Source: JBJTUH01 sp044346175 (GTDB taxonomy: Bacteria > Cyanobacteriota > Vampirovibrionia > Vampirovibrionales > JAJTHC01). Taken from it: 64,000 bases of DNA. The notes under the pieces were generated by a model that did not search any database, had not been told where the DNA came from, and was given only the letters and a program-made list of their open reading frames with translations. Both the position numbers and the translations under genes were made by a program. How positions within the stretch are numbered: the stretch's first letter is position 1; every line of letters starts with the position of its first letter. Positions 37,468-47,600 of the stretch are shown here, one piece after another. The DNA is taken from NCBI GenBank assembly GCA_044346175.1, contig JBIIZQ010000011.1, positions 1 to 64,000 of the forward strand, in the 5' to 3' direction.

Positions 37468-37769
37468 GAACCTTTAAAAAAGGGCTTGTATTTCCATTAT
37501 GTTGCGGTCACAATATAAGACTGTAGTATGCTCTTTTGTATTGTGTGGCTTTTTCCGATAAGTTGTGAAGTGCCACAGTTCAAAATGAGTGTACCCCTGT
37601 ACTTTTAGACACATTGTGGAGTGTGTTTTGAAAGTGGCAAGCTTGGAAGGTTTGTCATATAGGGTGTTTCACTTCGTTTAAAACGCTACAGCTTCACTTT
37701 AGGTAGTGTTAACGTGTAGGTGAAACATTGTTTCTTTTTCCAGTTTTTCTAACGAATGGTGCCTATATT
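37468..37769 (+). promoter_or_regulatory. Leader of the rplJL-rpoBC operon, possible L10 autoregulatory RNA
   Basis: This 302-base gap precedes rplJ. A long-range stem is visible: TGTTTCAC (37665-37672) with GTGAAACA (37720-37727), ending 42 bases before the rplJ ATG. In many bacteria the L10-L12 complex binds a structured leader here to limit synthesis; that role is inferred from position only. No consensus promoter was fixed. Confidence 0.35.
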
Positions 37770-38297
37770 ATGCCTACTTTCGCTGATAAGCAGCAGGTAG
37801 TTACTGAATTAACTTCTCCTCTTGAGCATGCGTCTGCCATTGTTGTGGCTGATTACCGTGGCTTTACGGTTGAGCAGTTAAATCAGCTCCGTGCTGAGCT
37901 TCGCAAAGAGGGTGCAACGTTCAACATTGCCAAAAATACTTTGATTAAACGTATGGTGGCTGGTACCTCCAAGGATTCTTTGGAGTCTGTGCTAAAAGGC
38001 CCTACGGCATTGTTAATCGCTTCTGGCGAGCCTGTTGCCCCTATTAAAGTGCTGAAGGACTTCTATAAGAAAGCAAAGCGTAACGATGATATTCGTGGTG
38101 GTTGGTTAGATGGTCAGTTCCTTTCTTCCAAAGATGTGGATGCTGTAGCCGATCTGCCTTCTATCGACGAGCTTCGTGCCAAGTTGGCAGGCTGTATTGC
38201 CAAGCCTCTTGTCAGCCTTGCTTCTGTTCTTTCTCAGCCAAGCAAGCAATTGGTTTATGTTATGGAACAAGTCAACCAGACACGTCAGGGTGCCTAG
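37770..38297 (+). CDS. rplJ: 50S ribosomal protein L10
   Basis: L10 forms the base of the ribosomal stalk and binds L7/L12 dimers. The 175-residue protein reads MPTFADKQQVVTELTSPLEHASAIVVADYRGFTVEQLNQLRAELR, with the typical ALLIASGEPVAPIKVLKDFYKKAK and the C-terminal L12-binding helix. ATG 37770 gives the family length; the upstream in-frame TTG does not. rplK and rplA, the usual upstream neighbours, are absent. A small hairpin (TTCACC-GTAA-GGTGAA, 38310-38325) lies between rplJ and rplL. Confidence 0.97.
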   Translation: MPTFADKQQVVTELTSPLEHASAIVVADYRGFTVEQLNQLRAELRKEGATFNIAKNTLIKRMVAGTSKDSLESVLKGPTALLIASGEPVAPIKVLKDFYKKAKRNDDIRGGWLDGQFLSSKDVDAVADLPSIDELRAKLAGCIAKPLVSLASVLSQPSKQLVYVMEQVNQTRQGA

Positions 38298-38406
38298 TAT
38301 TAGGCTTCTTTCACCGTAAGGTGAAGTGTTTGTGTGCTTGATTCTTTTTTGGATTCAATGATGTTTTGTATACTTTTTTAATACTCTATGAAAGAGGTTC
38401 TCTATC

Positions 38407-38799
38407 ATGATGATGGCTGTTGAACTCGACGCTAAAACACAAGAAATCTTTGAAGCAATTAAAGGTCTTACCTTCCTTCAAACGGCAAACCTTGTAAAAG
38501 CTTTTGAAGATGAGTTTGGTATTTCTGCTGCTGCTCCTGTTGCTGTGGCTGCTGTGGCTGCTGCCGCTGCTCCTGCTGAGGAAGAGCAATCTGAATTCAC
38601 CGTCATTCTTAAGGATGCTGGTGCCAACAAAATCAACGTCTTGAAAGAAGTCCGTGGTATTACGGGTCTTGGCTTGAAAGAAGCAAAAGACCTTGTAGAC
38701 GGTGCTCCTAAAGCCGTTAAAGAAGGCGTTAAAAAAGAAGAAGCTCAGCAAATCAAGGAAAAACTTGAAGCTGCTGGTGCTGTTGTTGAGCTTAAGTAA
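38407..38799 (+). CDS. rplL: 50S ribosomal protein L7/L12
   Basis: The stalk protein that recruits translation factors. It has the N-terminal dimerisation region, an Ala-rich hinge (residues about 39-62) and the C-terminal EFTVILKDAGANKINVLKEVRGITGLGLKEAKDLVDGAPK. It begins with three ATG codons, preceded by AAAGAGG 13 bases upstream. Confidence 0.98.
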   Translation: MMMAVELDAKTQEIFEAIKGLTFLQTANLVKAFEDEFGISAAAPVAVAAVAAAAAPAEEEQSEFTVILKDAGANKINVLKEVRGITGLGLKEAKDLVDGAPKAVKEGVKKEEAQQIKEKLEAAGAVVELK

Positions 38800-38811
38800 G
38801 CATTTCAGCTG

Positions 38812-38860
38812 GAAGCGTTTTGGGGTATCTATCACCCTGAAACGCTTCTTGTTGCCTTTT
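38812..38860 (+). terminator. Attenuator/terminator between rplL and rpoB
   Basis: GAAGCGTTT (38812-38820) pairs with AAACGCTTC (38840-38848) with an additional GGG/CCC inner pair, followed by TTGTTGCCTTTT. A partial terminator or processing site at this point is known from other rplL-rpoB operons. Confidence 0.7.
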
Positions 38861-39259
38861 GAAATAGGATGGGTAAAGTCAATTATGACCCCTGTCCGTT
38901 TTTTATTTGTTTTTAATCTCTCTTGAATTTCTTTTAGCTCAAAAGGTGCGATAGCCTTTTCGTTTCAATCGTAAAGCTTTCTCTTTGATATAGTATTGTG
39001 ATTTTCATACTGCGCTGTTTACTTTGTTGATGTTCTCTTGTCACTTTGTCCCCATGTCGTAGTATCTTGAGTTGAAAATTCATCTTCTTTTTTGTGTTTA
39101 TCGTGTGTTGTGTTTTTGTTGACATGATGTTTTACAATCGTGTAAGTGCGGCTTAGGTTTTTCTTTAATCTATCTGAAAAACGATGTTTTAAAGCGTGCT
39201 TTTCGACCTTTTAGTATGCTTCATGCAACTTCTGTTTGCTAAGGAACCTTGAGGTATCC
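38861..39259. other. 399-base gap upstream of rpoB
   Basis: No gene is supported. TTGACA at 39119-39124 is followed 16 bases later by TGTAAG (39141-39146), a weak promoter candidate. GAGGT stands 4 bases before the rpoB start. Confidence 0.35.
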
Positions 39260-42200
39260 ATGATGACGCAGACCCCTGCTGACACCCTGTTTACAGATGC
39301 TATGTTGAATGTTCCTTCTCCCAAGGCTCATCGTGCGACCTTGGATGGTTTAGGTGCTTTAGCCCTAGATTACTTGCCTGACCTTTCAGAAATTCAGAAG
39401 CAATCTTTTGAGTGGTTTATTCGTGAGGGACTCAAAGAAGAATTGCTTTCTTTTTCCCCCATTCGTGACTACACAGGACGTTTAGAGTTATACTTTTTGC
39501 CCGAGTATCGCTTTGATAAGCCAAAGTATACTGTGGATGATGCCCGTCTTCTTGAGACGACCTATGCAAAACAACTGCATATTAAAATGCGTCTTGTGAA
39601 TAAAGAAACGGGTGAAATTAAAGAACAAGAAGCGTATATTGGGGAAGTCCCCATGATGACCGAGCGTGGCACCTTTATTATTAACGGTGCAGAGCGTGTC
39701 ATCGTGAGCCAATTGGTGCGTTCACCAGGCATCTACTTCAAGCGAGAAACGGCACCCAGTGGTAAGAGAACATTCAATGCTACCTTGATTCCCAACCGTG
39801 GGGCTTGGTTAAAGTTTGAAACTGACCAAAATGATGTCATTTACATTAAAATCGACAAAAACAGAAAAATCCCTGCCACGACCCTTTTGAAAGCACTCGG
39901 GTTGACTTCCTTGGATATTGAAAACCAAGTTCGTCACGTTGATTTCTTGCGTAAAACGCTTGAAAAAGACCCCACAAACACCATGGATGAGGCTTTGATT
40001 GAGGTTTATCGTAAGTTACGTCCAGGTGACCCTCCTAGTGTCAGTGGTGGAAAATCTTTACTTGAAGGTCGTTTCTTTGATGAAAAACGTTATGACCTTG
40101 GCAAAGTGGGACGCTATAAGCTCAATAAAAAGCTCGGACTCTCTATTCCTGATGAAGTTCGTACTTTGACACCTCAAGATATTCTTGCTGCAATTGATTA
40201 TCTTATCAATGTGCATTATGAGGAAGGTATCATTGATGATATTGACCACTTGGGAAACCGTCGTATTCGTGCCGTGGGCGAGTTGCTGCAAAACCAATTC
40301 CGTGTGGGTTTAACCCGCTTGGAGCGTATCGTGAAGGAGCGTATGACCCTACAGGATGCGGATGCCCTTACCCCGAGTAACCTGCTGAATCCTAAGCCTC
40401 TTTTGGCCAGTATCCGTGAGTTCTTTGGTAGTTCTCAGTTGTCTCAGTTTATGGATCAAACTAACCCTCTTGCGGAATTAACGCACAAACGTCGTTTATC
40501 CTCCTTAGGGCCAGGCGGTTTGACTCGTGAGCGTGCTGGGTTTGCTGTTCGCGATATTCACCCTAGCCATTTTGGGCGTATTTGTCCTGTTGAAACGCCA
40601 GAAGGTCCTAACGCTGGTTTGATTGGTTCTTTATGTACCTTCGCCCGTGTGAACCCCTATGGTTTCCTAGAAACGCCCTATCACGTTGTCCGTGATGGTG
40701 TGGTGACGGAAGAAATCCATTATCTTTCTGCCGATGAAGAAGACCGTTACCGTATGGCACCTGGTGATGCACGGCGGAGTCAAGACGGTACACTGATTGC
40801 GGAACAAGTACCTGTCCGTTATCGTAACGAGTTTACGGTTACTTCTCCCAAGCTGGTTGACTATGTCGGCGTTTCGCCTATTCAGATTATTTCTGTGGGA
40901 ACCTCACTGATTCCTTTCTTGGAACACGATGATGCCAACCGTGCTTTGATGGGTGCAAACATGCAGCGTCAAGCGGTGCCTTTGGTTAAGACTGAGCGAC
41001 CGCTTGTAGGTACAGGTTTAGAGCGTCGTGCCGCTCGAGATTCTGGGATGATGGTACTTTCCTCTGTGGCTGGTACTGTAGAGCGTGTGACGGCTTCTGA
41101 AATTGATATTCGTGAGTCTGTTTCAGGGCGTGTTTTCCGTCATAAATTGATTAAATATCTCCGCTCGAACCAAGATACCTGTATCAATCAACGGCCTGTG
41201 GTTTCCCTAGGGGATGAAGTCGAAAAGGGGTCATTATTAGCTGATGGTGCCTCAACCCAGTATGGTGAGCTTGCACTCGGTAAAAACATCCTTGCGGCTT
41301 TCATGCCATGGGAGGGTTACAACTTTGAGGATGCTGTGTTGATTAGCGAACGTTTGGTTCGTGATGATGTTTTCTCAAGTATCCACATTGAGAAGCTTGA
41401 AATCGATGCCCGTTCTACGAAACTAGGTCCTGAGGAAATTACCCGTGAAATTCCTAACGTTGGGGAAGAAGCGCTTCGTCATCTTGATGAAGAGGGGATT
41501 GTTCGCATTGGTGCACGGGTGTTTGCTGATGATATTCTCGTCGGTAAAGTGACCCCTAAGGGCGAATCTGAACATCCTCCAGAAGAAAAACTTCTGAGAG
41601 CTATCTTTGCTGAAAAAGCACGGGATGTGAAGGATAATTCCTTGCGTGTTCCACACGGTGAGGGTGGACGTGTTGTGGATGTTAAAGTCTTCCAACGTGA
41701 AAAAGGCGATGACCTTCCCCCCGGTGCCAACACAGTGGTACGGGTGTACATTGCACAACGTCGTAAAATTAGTGTCGGCGATAAAGTGGCAGGTCGTCAC
41801 GGTAATAAAGGGATTGTCTCCAAGATTCTTCCTGTTGAAGATATGCCATTCTTGCCTGATGGTACCGCTGTCGATATCGTCTTGAATCCGCTTGGGGTGC
41901 CTAGCCGTATGAACGTTGGGCAGACCTTTGAAACCTTACTCGGCTTAACGGCTTACTTGGATGGGAACCATTATGAAGTACCACCTTTTGACGAAATGTA
42001 CGGTGAGGAGTCTTCCCATATCGCTGTGAACAGTGCTTTGCGCAAGGCGATTGAAACCAAAGGGATTGATTGGATTTATCCTAACGGGAAAGCCCATTTG
42101 CTGGATGGTAGAACAGGGCAACCTTTCCATAACCCCGTCGCTGTGGGTAAAATGTATATGATGAAACTTGTCCACTTGGTGGATGATAAGATTCATGCAC

Positions 42201-42625
42201 GCTCCACAGGACCCTACAGTTTGGTCACGCAGCAGCCTCTTGGTGGTAAAGCCCAGTTTGGTGGACAGCGTTTAGGAGAAATGGAAGTGTGGGCTCTTGA
42301 AGCTTACGGTGCCTCCTATACCTTGCAAGAGTTACTCACATTGAAATCTGATGATGTGGTGGGTCGTTCTCGGGCTTATGAAGCGATTGTTAAGGGTGAC
42401 AATCTTAACCGTCCTGGTATTCCAGAGTCCTTCAAAGTTCTTGTACGTGAGCTACAAAGTATTGGGCTTGACATTACCGTGAAGAAGTACATGTCCGAAG
42501 GTGAACCTCAAGAGGTTGATTTGATGGCGGATGACCCTTCCGTAAATCGGAATCGTCGTCGTCCCTCGATGACCTCGGTTGCTGATGATGACCTTTTAGG
42601 TAGCTTCTTTGCACTTGGTAGTTAG
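39260..42625 (+). CDS. rpoB: RNA polymerase subunit beta
   Basis: The 1,121-residue beta subunit has a length like cyanobacterial RpoB and lacks the large inserts of E. coli. The rifampicin region reads GSSQLSQFMDQTNPLAELTHKRRLSSLGPGGL with unaltered consensus residues. Near the C-terminus, GDKVAGRHGNKGIVSKILP contains the catalytic-site Lys residues and PSRMNVGQ follows. The tandem ATG at 39260, after GAGGT, is chosen over the TTG at 39236. Confidence 0.98.
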   Translation: MMTQTPADTLFTDAMLNVPSPKAHRATLDGLGALALDYLPDLSEIQKQSFEWFIREGLKEELLSFSPIRDYTGRLELYFLPEYRFDKPKYTVDDARLLETTYAKQLHIKMRLVNKETGEIKEQEAYIGEVPMMTERGTFIINGAERVIVSQLVRSPGIYFKRETAPSGKRTFNATLIPNRGAWLKFETDQNDVIYIKIDKNRKIPATTLLKALGLTSLDIENQVRHVDFLRKTLEKDPTNTMDEALIEVYRKLRPGDPPSVSGGKSLLEGRFFDEKRYDLGKVGRYKLNKKLGLSIPDEVRTLTPQDILAAIDYLINVHYEEGIIDDIDHLGNRRIRAVGELLQNQFRVGLTRLERIVKERMTLQDADALTPSNLLNPKPLLASIREFFGSSQLSQFMDQTNPLAELTHKRRLSSLGPGGLTRERAGFAVRDIHPSHFGRICPVETPEGPNAGLIGSLCTFARVNPYGFLETPYHVVRDGVVTEEIHYLSADEEDRYRMAPGDARRSQDGTLIAEQVPVRYRNEFTVTSPKLVDYVGVSPIQIISVGTSLIPFLEHDDANRALMGANMQRQAVPLVKTERPLVGTGLERRAARDSGMMVLSSVAGTVERVTASEIDIRESVSGRVFRHKLIKYLRSNQDTCINQRPVVSLGDEVEKGSLLADGASTQYGELALGKNILAAFMPWEGYNFEDAVLISERLVRDDVFSSIHIEKLEIDARSTKLGPEEITREIPNVGEEALRHLDEEGIVRIGARVFADDILVGKVTPKGESEHPPEEKLLRAIFAEKARDVKDNSLRVPHGEGGRVVDVKVFQREKGDDLPPGANTVVRVYIAQRRKISVGDKVAGRHGNKGIVSKILPVEDMPFLPDGTAVDIVLNPLGVPSRMNVGQTFETLLGLTAYLDGNHYEVPPFDEMYGEESSHIAVNSALRKAIETKGIDWIYPNGKAHLLDGRTGQPFHNPVAVGKMYMMKLVHLVDDKIHARSTGPYSLVTQQPLGGKAQFGGQRLGEMEVWALEAYGASYTLQELLTLKSDDVVGRSRAYEAIVKGDNLNRPGIPESFKVLVRELQSIGLDITVKKYMSEGEPQEVDLMADDPSVNRNRRRPSMTSVADDDLLGSFFALGS

Positions 42626-42636
42626 TCTGCTTTGCG

Positions 42637-42679
42637 GAAGGTGGGTTTAGAGCATCATAGATGTCTCTCAACCCCCTTC
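42637..42679 (+). other. Stem-loop between rpoB and rpoC1
   Basis: GAAGGTGGGTTTAGAG pairs nearly perfectly with CTCTCAACCCCCTTC around a 12-base loop. There is no following T tract, so it is more likely a processing or stability element than a terminator. Confidence 0.45.
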
Positions 42680-42776
42680 TTCAAACCTTCATGCTTCCAA
42701 TAGTTTTCTTTTAAACTGTATAACACGTTCGCCTTTTTATTGATTTGCCCTCTGATTCTAGGAGGAAACCTCTTTT

Positions 42777-44495
42777 ATGACGACCCCTACTACTATTGAC
42801 CAATTTGATTTTATCCAGATCGGAATTGCTTCTCCTGAACGCATTTTGAGCTGGTCTTTCGGGGAAGTGTTAAAACCCGAAACCATTAACTATCGTACCC
42901 TCAAGCCTGAGCGGGATGGTTTGTTTTGTGAGCGTATTTTTGGCCCCACCAAAGACTGGGAATGTTACTGCGGTAAGTATAAACGTGTCCGCCATAAGGG
43001 GATTATTTGTGAGCGTTGTGGCGTTGAAGTCACACACAGCAAAGTGCGTCGCCATCGTATGGGACACATTCAGCTAGCCGTTCCCGTGGCACATATTTGG
43101 TTTTTAAAAGGGATTCCAAGCTACTTGGGGCTTATTTTAGATACGCCTCTTAAAGAGCTTGAAAAAATCATTTACTTTAACGAGTATGTGATTCTTGACC
43201 CTGGGAATACCGATTTGAAATATGGTCAATTACTGACCGAAGATGAGTATGACCGTGTTTTAGAGATGCACGAAGAAGCTCAATTTGAAGTGGGTATTGG
43301 TGCCGAAGCTGTCAAAAGAATGCTTGCCAATATTGATATGACGCAACTCTGTGAAGAACTGCGTCAAGAGGTTGCAAACACCACAGGCACCAGTCCCAAA
43401 CGTGCGAAATTGATGAAGCGTTTACGTCTGGTTGAGTCGATGCTTACGGCTAAAACGAATCCTGAATGGATGATTATGGACGTGCTGCCTGTCACACCTC
43501 CTGACCTTCGTCCGATGGTGCAGTTGGACGGTGGACGTTTTGCCACCAGTGACCTTAACGACCTTTACCGTCGTGTGATTAACCGGAACAATCGTTTAGC
43601 CCGTCTTCTTGAAATGGGTGCCCCTGAAATTATCGTGCGTAACGAAAAGCGCATGTTGCAGGAAGCCGTCGATGCTCTGATTGATAATGGCCGTCGTGGT
43701 CGGACTGTGGTAGGTCCTAACAACCGTCCTCTTAAGTCTTTATCGAATATCATTGAGGGGAAACAAGGGCGTTTTCGTCAAAACCTTTTGGGGAAGCGTG
43801 TTGATTACTCTGGTCGTTCCGTTATTGTGGTTGGGCCTCGTCTCAAGCTCCATCAGTGCGGTTTACCTAAGGAAATGGCGATTGAACTCTTTAAGCCTTT
43901 CGTTATCAATAAGCTCATTGAGCGTGGTGAATGCCAGAATATCAAGTCTGCCAAAAAGAAAATTGAGCGTGCTGAAACAGTCGTTTGGGATGTCTTAGAA
44001 GAAGTGATTAAGGGTCACCCCGTATTGCTTAACCGTGCACCAACGCTTCACCGTCTTGGGATTCAAGCCTTTGAGCCTGTGTTGGTTGAAGGGCGTGCCA
44101 TTCAGCTCCATCCTCTGGTCTGTTCCGCTTTTAACGCTGACTTTGATGGTGACCAAATGGCGGTTCACGTCCCCTTGTCGCTTGAAGCACAAACAGAAGC
44201 ACGTATGTTGATGATGGCTTCTAATAACATTCTGTTACCTGCGACGGGTAAGCCTGTCATTACACCTACGCAGGATATGGTTTTGGGGATTTATTACCTC
44301 ACCATTGATAATCCTCGTGCGACGAAGGGTTCTGGCATGCGGTTTTACAGCTTTGAAGATGCCCTTTCTGCACATGAGGCAGGTGTGATTGATATTCATT
44401 CCAAAATCCATGTCCGCCAAGAAGATGGCAATATGATTGAAACCACGCCTGGACGTATTATTTTGAATAAAACGATTCGTCAGGTTCTTGGGTAA
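42777..44495 (+). CDS. rpoC1: RNA polymerase subunit gamma (N-terminal half of beta')
   Basis: This 572-residue product is the N-terminal half of beta', as in cyanobacteria. It starts with FDFIQIGIASPERILSWSFGEVLKPETINYRTLKPERDGLFCERIFGPTKDWECYCG, with the zinc-binding Cys residues of CYCGKY and CERCG, and it contains the universal catalytic NADFDGDQMAVHVPLS (453-468) whose three Asp residues bind Mg2+. It ends at TTPGRIILNKTI, the break point used in cyanobacteria and plastids. AGGAGG lies 11 bases before the ATG. Confidence 0.98.
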   Translation: MTTPTTIDQFDFIQIGIASPERILSWSFGEVLKPETINYRTLKPERDGLFCERIFGPTKDWECYCGKYKRVRHKGIICERCGVEVTHSKVRRHRMGHIQLAVPVAHIWFLKGIPSYLGLILDTPLKELEKIIYFNEYVILDPGNTDLKYGQLLTEDEYDRVLEMHEEAQFEVGIGAEAVKRMLANIDMTQLCEELRQEVANTTGTSPKRAKLMKRLRLVESMLTAKTNPEWMIMDVLPVTPPDLRPMVQLDGGRFATSDLNDLYRRVINRNNRLARLLEMGAPEIIVRNEKRMLQEAVDALIDNGRRGRTVVGPNNRPLKSLSNIIEGKQGRFRQNLLGKRVDYSGRSVIVVGPRLKLHQCGLPKEMAIELFKPFVINKLIERGECQNIKSAKKKIERAETVVWDVLEEVIKGHPVLLNRAPTLHRLGIQAFEPVLVEGRAIQLHPLVCSAFNADFDGDQMAVHVPLSLEAQTEARMLMMASNNILLPATGKPVITPTQDMVLGIYYLTIDNPRATKGSGMRFYSFEDALSAHEAGVIDIHSKIHVRQEDGNMIETTPGRIILNKTIRQVLG

Positions 44496-44512
44496 TGCCC
44501 GAGTGATACGTT

Positions 44513-44547
44513 GAAGGATTTATAGGGTCTCCTCTTATAAGTCCTTC
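44513..44547 (+). other. Stem-loop between rpoC1 and rpoC2
   Basis: GAAGGATTTATA pairs with TATAAGTCCTTC (one G-U pair) around an 11-base loop. It lies in the 154-base space created by the split of beta'. A run of pyrimidines follows without a classic T tract. Confidence 0.45.
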
Positions 44548-44649
44548 TCGTTGCTTCTCTTGTCTTCTTCTTGCGACTCAAAGTGTACTTCATAGTACCA
44601 AGCTGTTCGCTTTTGTATTCACGTTCTTGAAAGAAAGCATCCGACCTTT

Positions 44650-47600
44650 ATGATGAGTTCTCCTTATACCCAAGATGCCTTTATCGCTTCGGCATCGGTT
44701 ACTAATAAACCTTCTTTTGAGTACATTAACGAAAACCTTAATAAAAAGGGACTTGAAAAGCTCCTTCTCAAAGTCTATGAGACCTTAGGAACTGCTAAAA
44801 CCGCTCAACTTGCAAACGCATTGAAAGACTTAGGGTTTCGTTATGCTACTTTGGCAGGGGTGACGATTTCTATTGAAGACCTTGAAGTGCCTGAGGCTAA
44901 AAAAGGTCTTTTAGAGCGTGCTGAAAAAGAAATTGAAGTTGCAAGTAAACGCTACCAACAAGGTGAAATAACCGAAGTAGAACGTTATACCAAGGTTATT
45001 GATACTTGGAGTGAGACTACGGTTAAGCTCACAGAAGAGGTTGTGAAGTCTTTTGACCGACTGAATCCTATTTATATGATGGCGTTTTCTGGGGCGAGAG
45101 GGAACCTCTCCCAAGTACGTCAGCTGGTTGGGATGCGTGGTTTGATGGCTGACTCTCAGGGGCAGATTATCGACATTCCTATTAAAACCAATTTCCGTGA
45201 GGGCTTGAGTGTTACGGAATACATTATTTCCAGTTACGGTGCAAGAAAAGGGTTGGTTGATACGGCACTTAAAACGGCTGACTCTGGGTACCTAACACGT
45301 CGTTTAGTAGACGTTGCGCAAGATGTTATTATCACTCAAGATGATTGTGGTACCCATAAAGGGGTCTATCTTGAAGGTATTACGGAAGGTGACACCCAAG
45401 TGGTGAAACTTCAAGACCGTATTGTGAGCCGCACCTTGCAAGAAGATATTAAGGATGCCGAGGGGCAGGTGGTGTATGCTCGGGGTGAAGTCATTTCTTT
45501 AACCATGGCTCAAAAAATTGCGAGCTTGGGTTACACCCGTGTCTTTGTGCGCTCTGGCTTGACATGTGAATCTCAGTTTGGGATTTGCCAAAAGTGTTAC
45601 GGTTGGTCTTTGACCACAAATCGTATTGTAGACATGGGTGAAGCCATTGGTATTATGGCTGCACAGTCTATCGGGGAACCTGGTACTCAGCTCACCATGC
45701 GTACCTTCCACACAGGGGGCGTATTCTCAGGTGGTACGCTACGTCAGCGTATTACGGCAGATGTCGCAGGAACCATTGTGGGTGAAATGCCACCTTTACG
45801 TGAAATTCGTACCCGTCATGGGGATGTTGTTATGACAACGACCCGTGATGCGTTTGTTAAAATTAAACCCGACAACGGTAAAAAAGAAATTGAAGTGTCG
45901 ATTCCTTTTAACACCGTGTTACATTTTAGTGCCATTGGTGAAAAAGTAGAAAAAGACCAGCTCTTAGGTGAGTATGAACTAGGGAGTCGTGATGCGGGAC
46001 GTTTGACAGAACGTGCCACGAAAGATATTTCTACCGATGTGCCTGGGTTACTCTCTTATGAGGGCTTTGAAGTGGATGAGAAACGTGACCGTCAGGGCAA
46101 CATTTCTCGTACAGCCACCCGTTCAGGTACTATTTGGGCGTTAAGTGGCGATGTTTACACCTTGCCTGCTTCTTCCCAGCTTACAGTGGACGATGGTCAA
46201 TGGGTGATGGAGGGTAATACCCTTGCTGAAACCCTCATTACCACTGAGTTTGGTGGTGAAGTACGTCTTCCTGAAAATCTTGAAACAAAAACCCTCACTG
46301 TGGATGGTGAATCACAAGCGGTGATTACCCAAGGTAAAGAACTCACTGTGGTGATTGCAGCCATTGAGCCTTCAAATGCCGTGTTCCAGCAAACCAAGAA
46401 AGAAATTCTCTGGAAAGTTGACACTGCTGAGGGGCAACCTGAAGAAACTTATGTGATTAAGACCCCCCATGGTAGTGTGATTGAGAACGGCACCCCGATT
46501 GCTGAATTGATTGACAACACGGCTGAGGTTCCTTGCAGTGGTGAAATCCGCTATCATGACGTTGATATTTCTGAGCATGAAGAACTTCTTTCACCCAGTG
46601 TGGTGTACTTTATTCCAGAAGAAATTCATACGATTAGTAAGTCTTCTTCCTTGAAGTCGCCAGGCTTAAAGCACGGGGAGTTTGTGAAAGCCCATACGGA
46701 GCTTGTGCCAGGTATTATGAGTCATAATGAGGGCTTACTAGAAATCGTTGAAGATGGTGAAATTATCCATGAAATGATTATACGCCCTGGTGAGTTGCAC
46801 CGTGTCACGGAAGTTTCAGGTTTGAAAGTGGAAGATGGTCAAATCATCGAAGCGGGTACTGAAGTGGCACCTGGTCTTGTCACCAAGGAACGCCATATGG
46901 TGAGCTTGTTCTATCCTCAAGTGGCTTCCGTCCATGCCTCAGGTGATGATGAAGACCTTGGCGATGATATGGAAGATGGTTTGTTTGGTGATGACGATTT
47001 CTTTGGTGAAGAAATTGATGCGACACCTGTAGAAGCCGCTTATGTTGATGTCTTGTTGCGTCCTGTATACGAATATGATATTGCCCCACATCAGGCTCAA
47101 ATTACTTTTACAGGACCTGAAGAACAAGACATCACCCTCAAAGCAGTGACGAAACTCCAGTATGCTGACCGTGAAAAAGTCCGCCATTTAGAAGGTGGTT
47201 CTTTACTTAAAACGCAGCTGGTACTCTCTATGGAAGGTCAGCTTTCCCGCCTTAAAGGTGCTGTAGAAGTGTATCAAACTGCTGATGAAGTTCAAACGTT
47301 GCGTCTGGTTGTGCTTGAAAACCTCATGATTCGTAGAGACCTAGGGGGCGAACAAGGGCATAAAATGAATGCCGCCTTGCAGACACTCCTCATGGTGAAG
47401 CATGGCGATATCATTGAAAAGAAAACCCCCGTGGTTAAAACCCGTGTTTTGGCGAAAAAGGGTGGTCAAATTGCGCTCGGACATGTCGAGGAAGGTAATG
47501 ATATTAGCCGTCTTCTTGTCATCTCAAAAGACCACTTTGAATCGCTGGTACTCCCCAAAACGGAGAAGCCACTATTACAAGCTGGGGATTATGTCCGTTT

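Noticed and set aside
38386..38835. Long frame antisense to rplL
   Set aside because: A shadow of rplL codon bias; no ribosome site and no family features.
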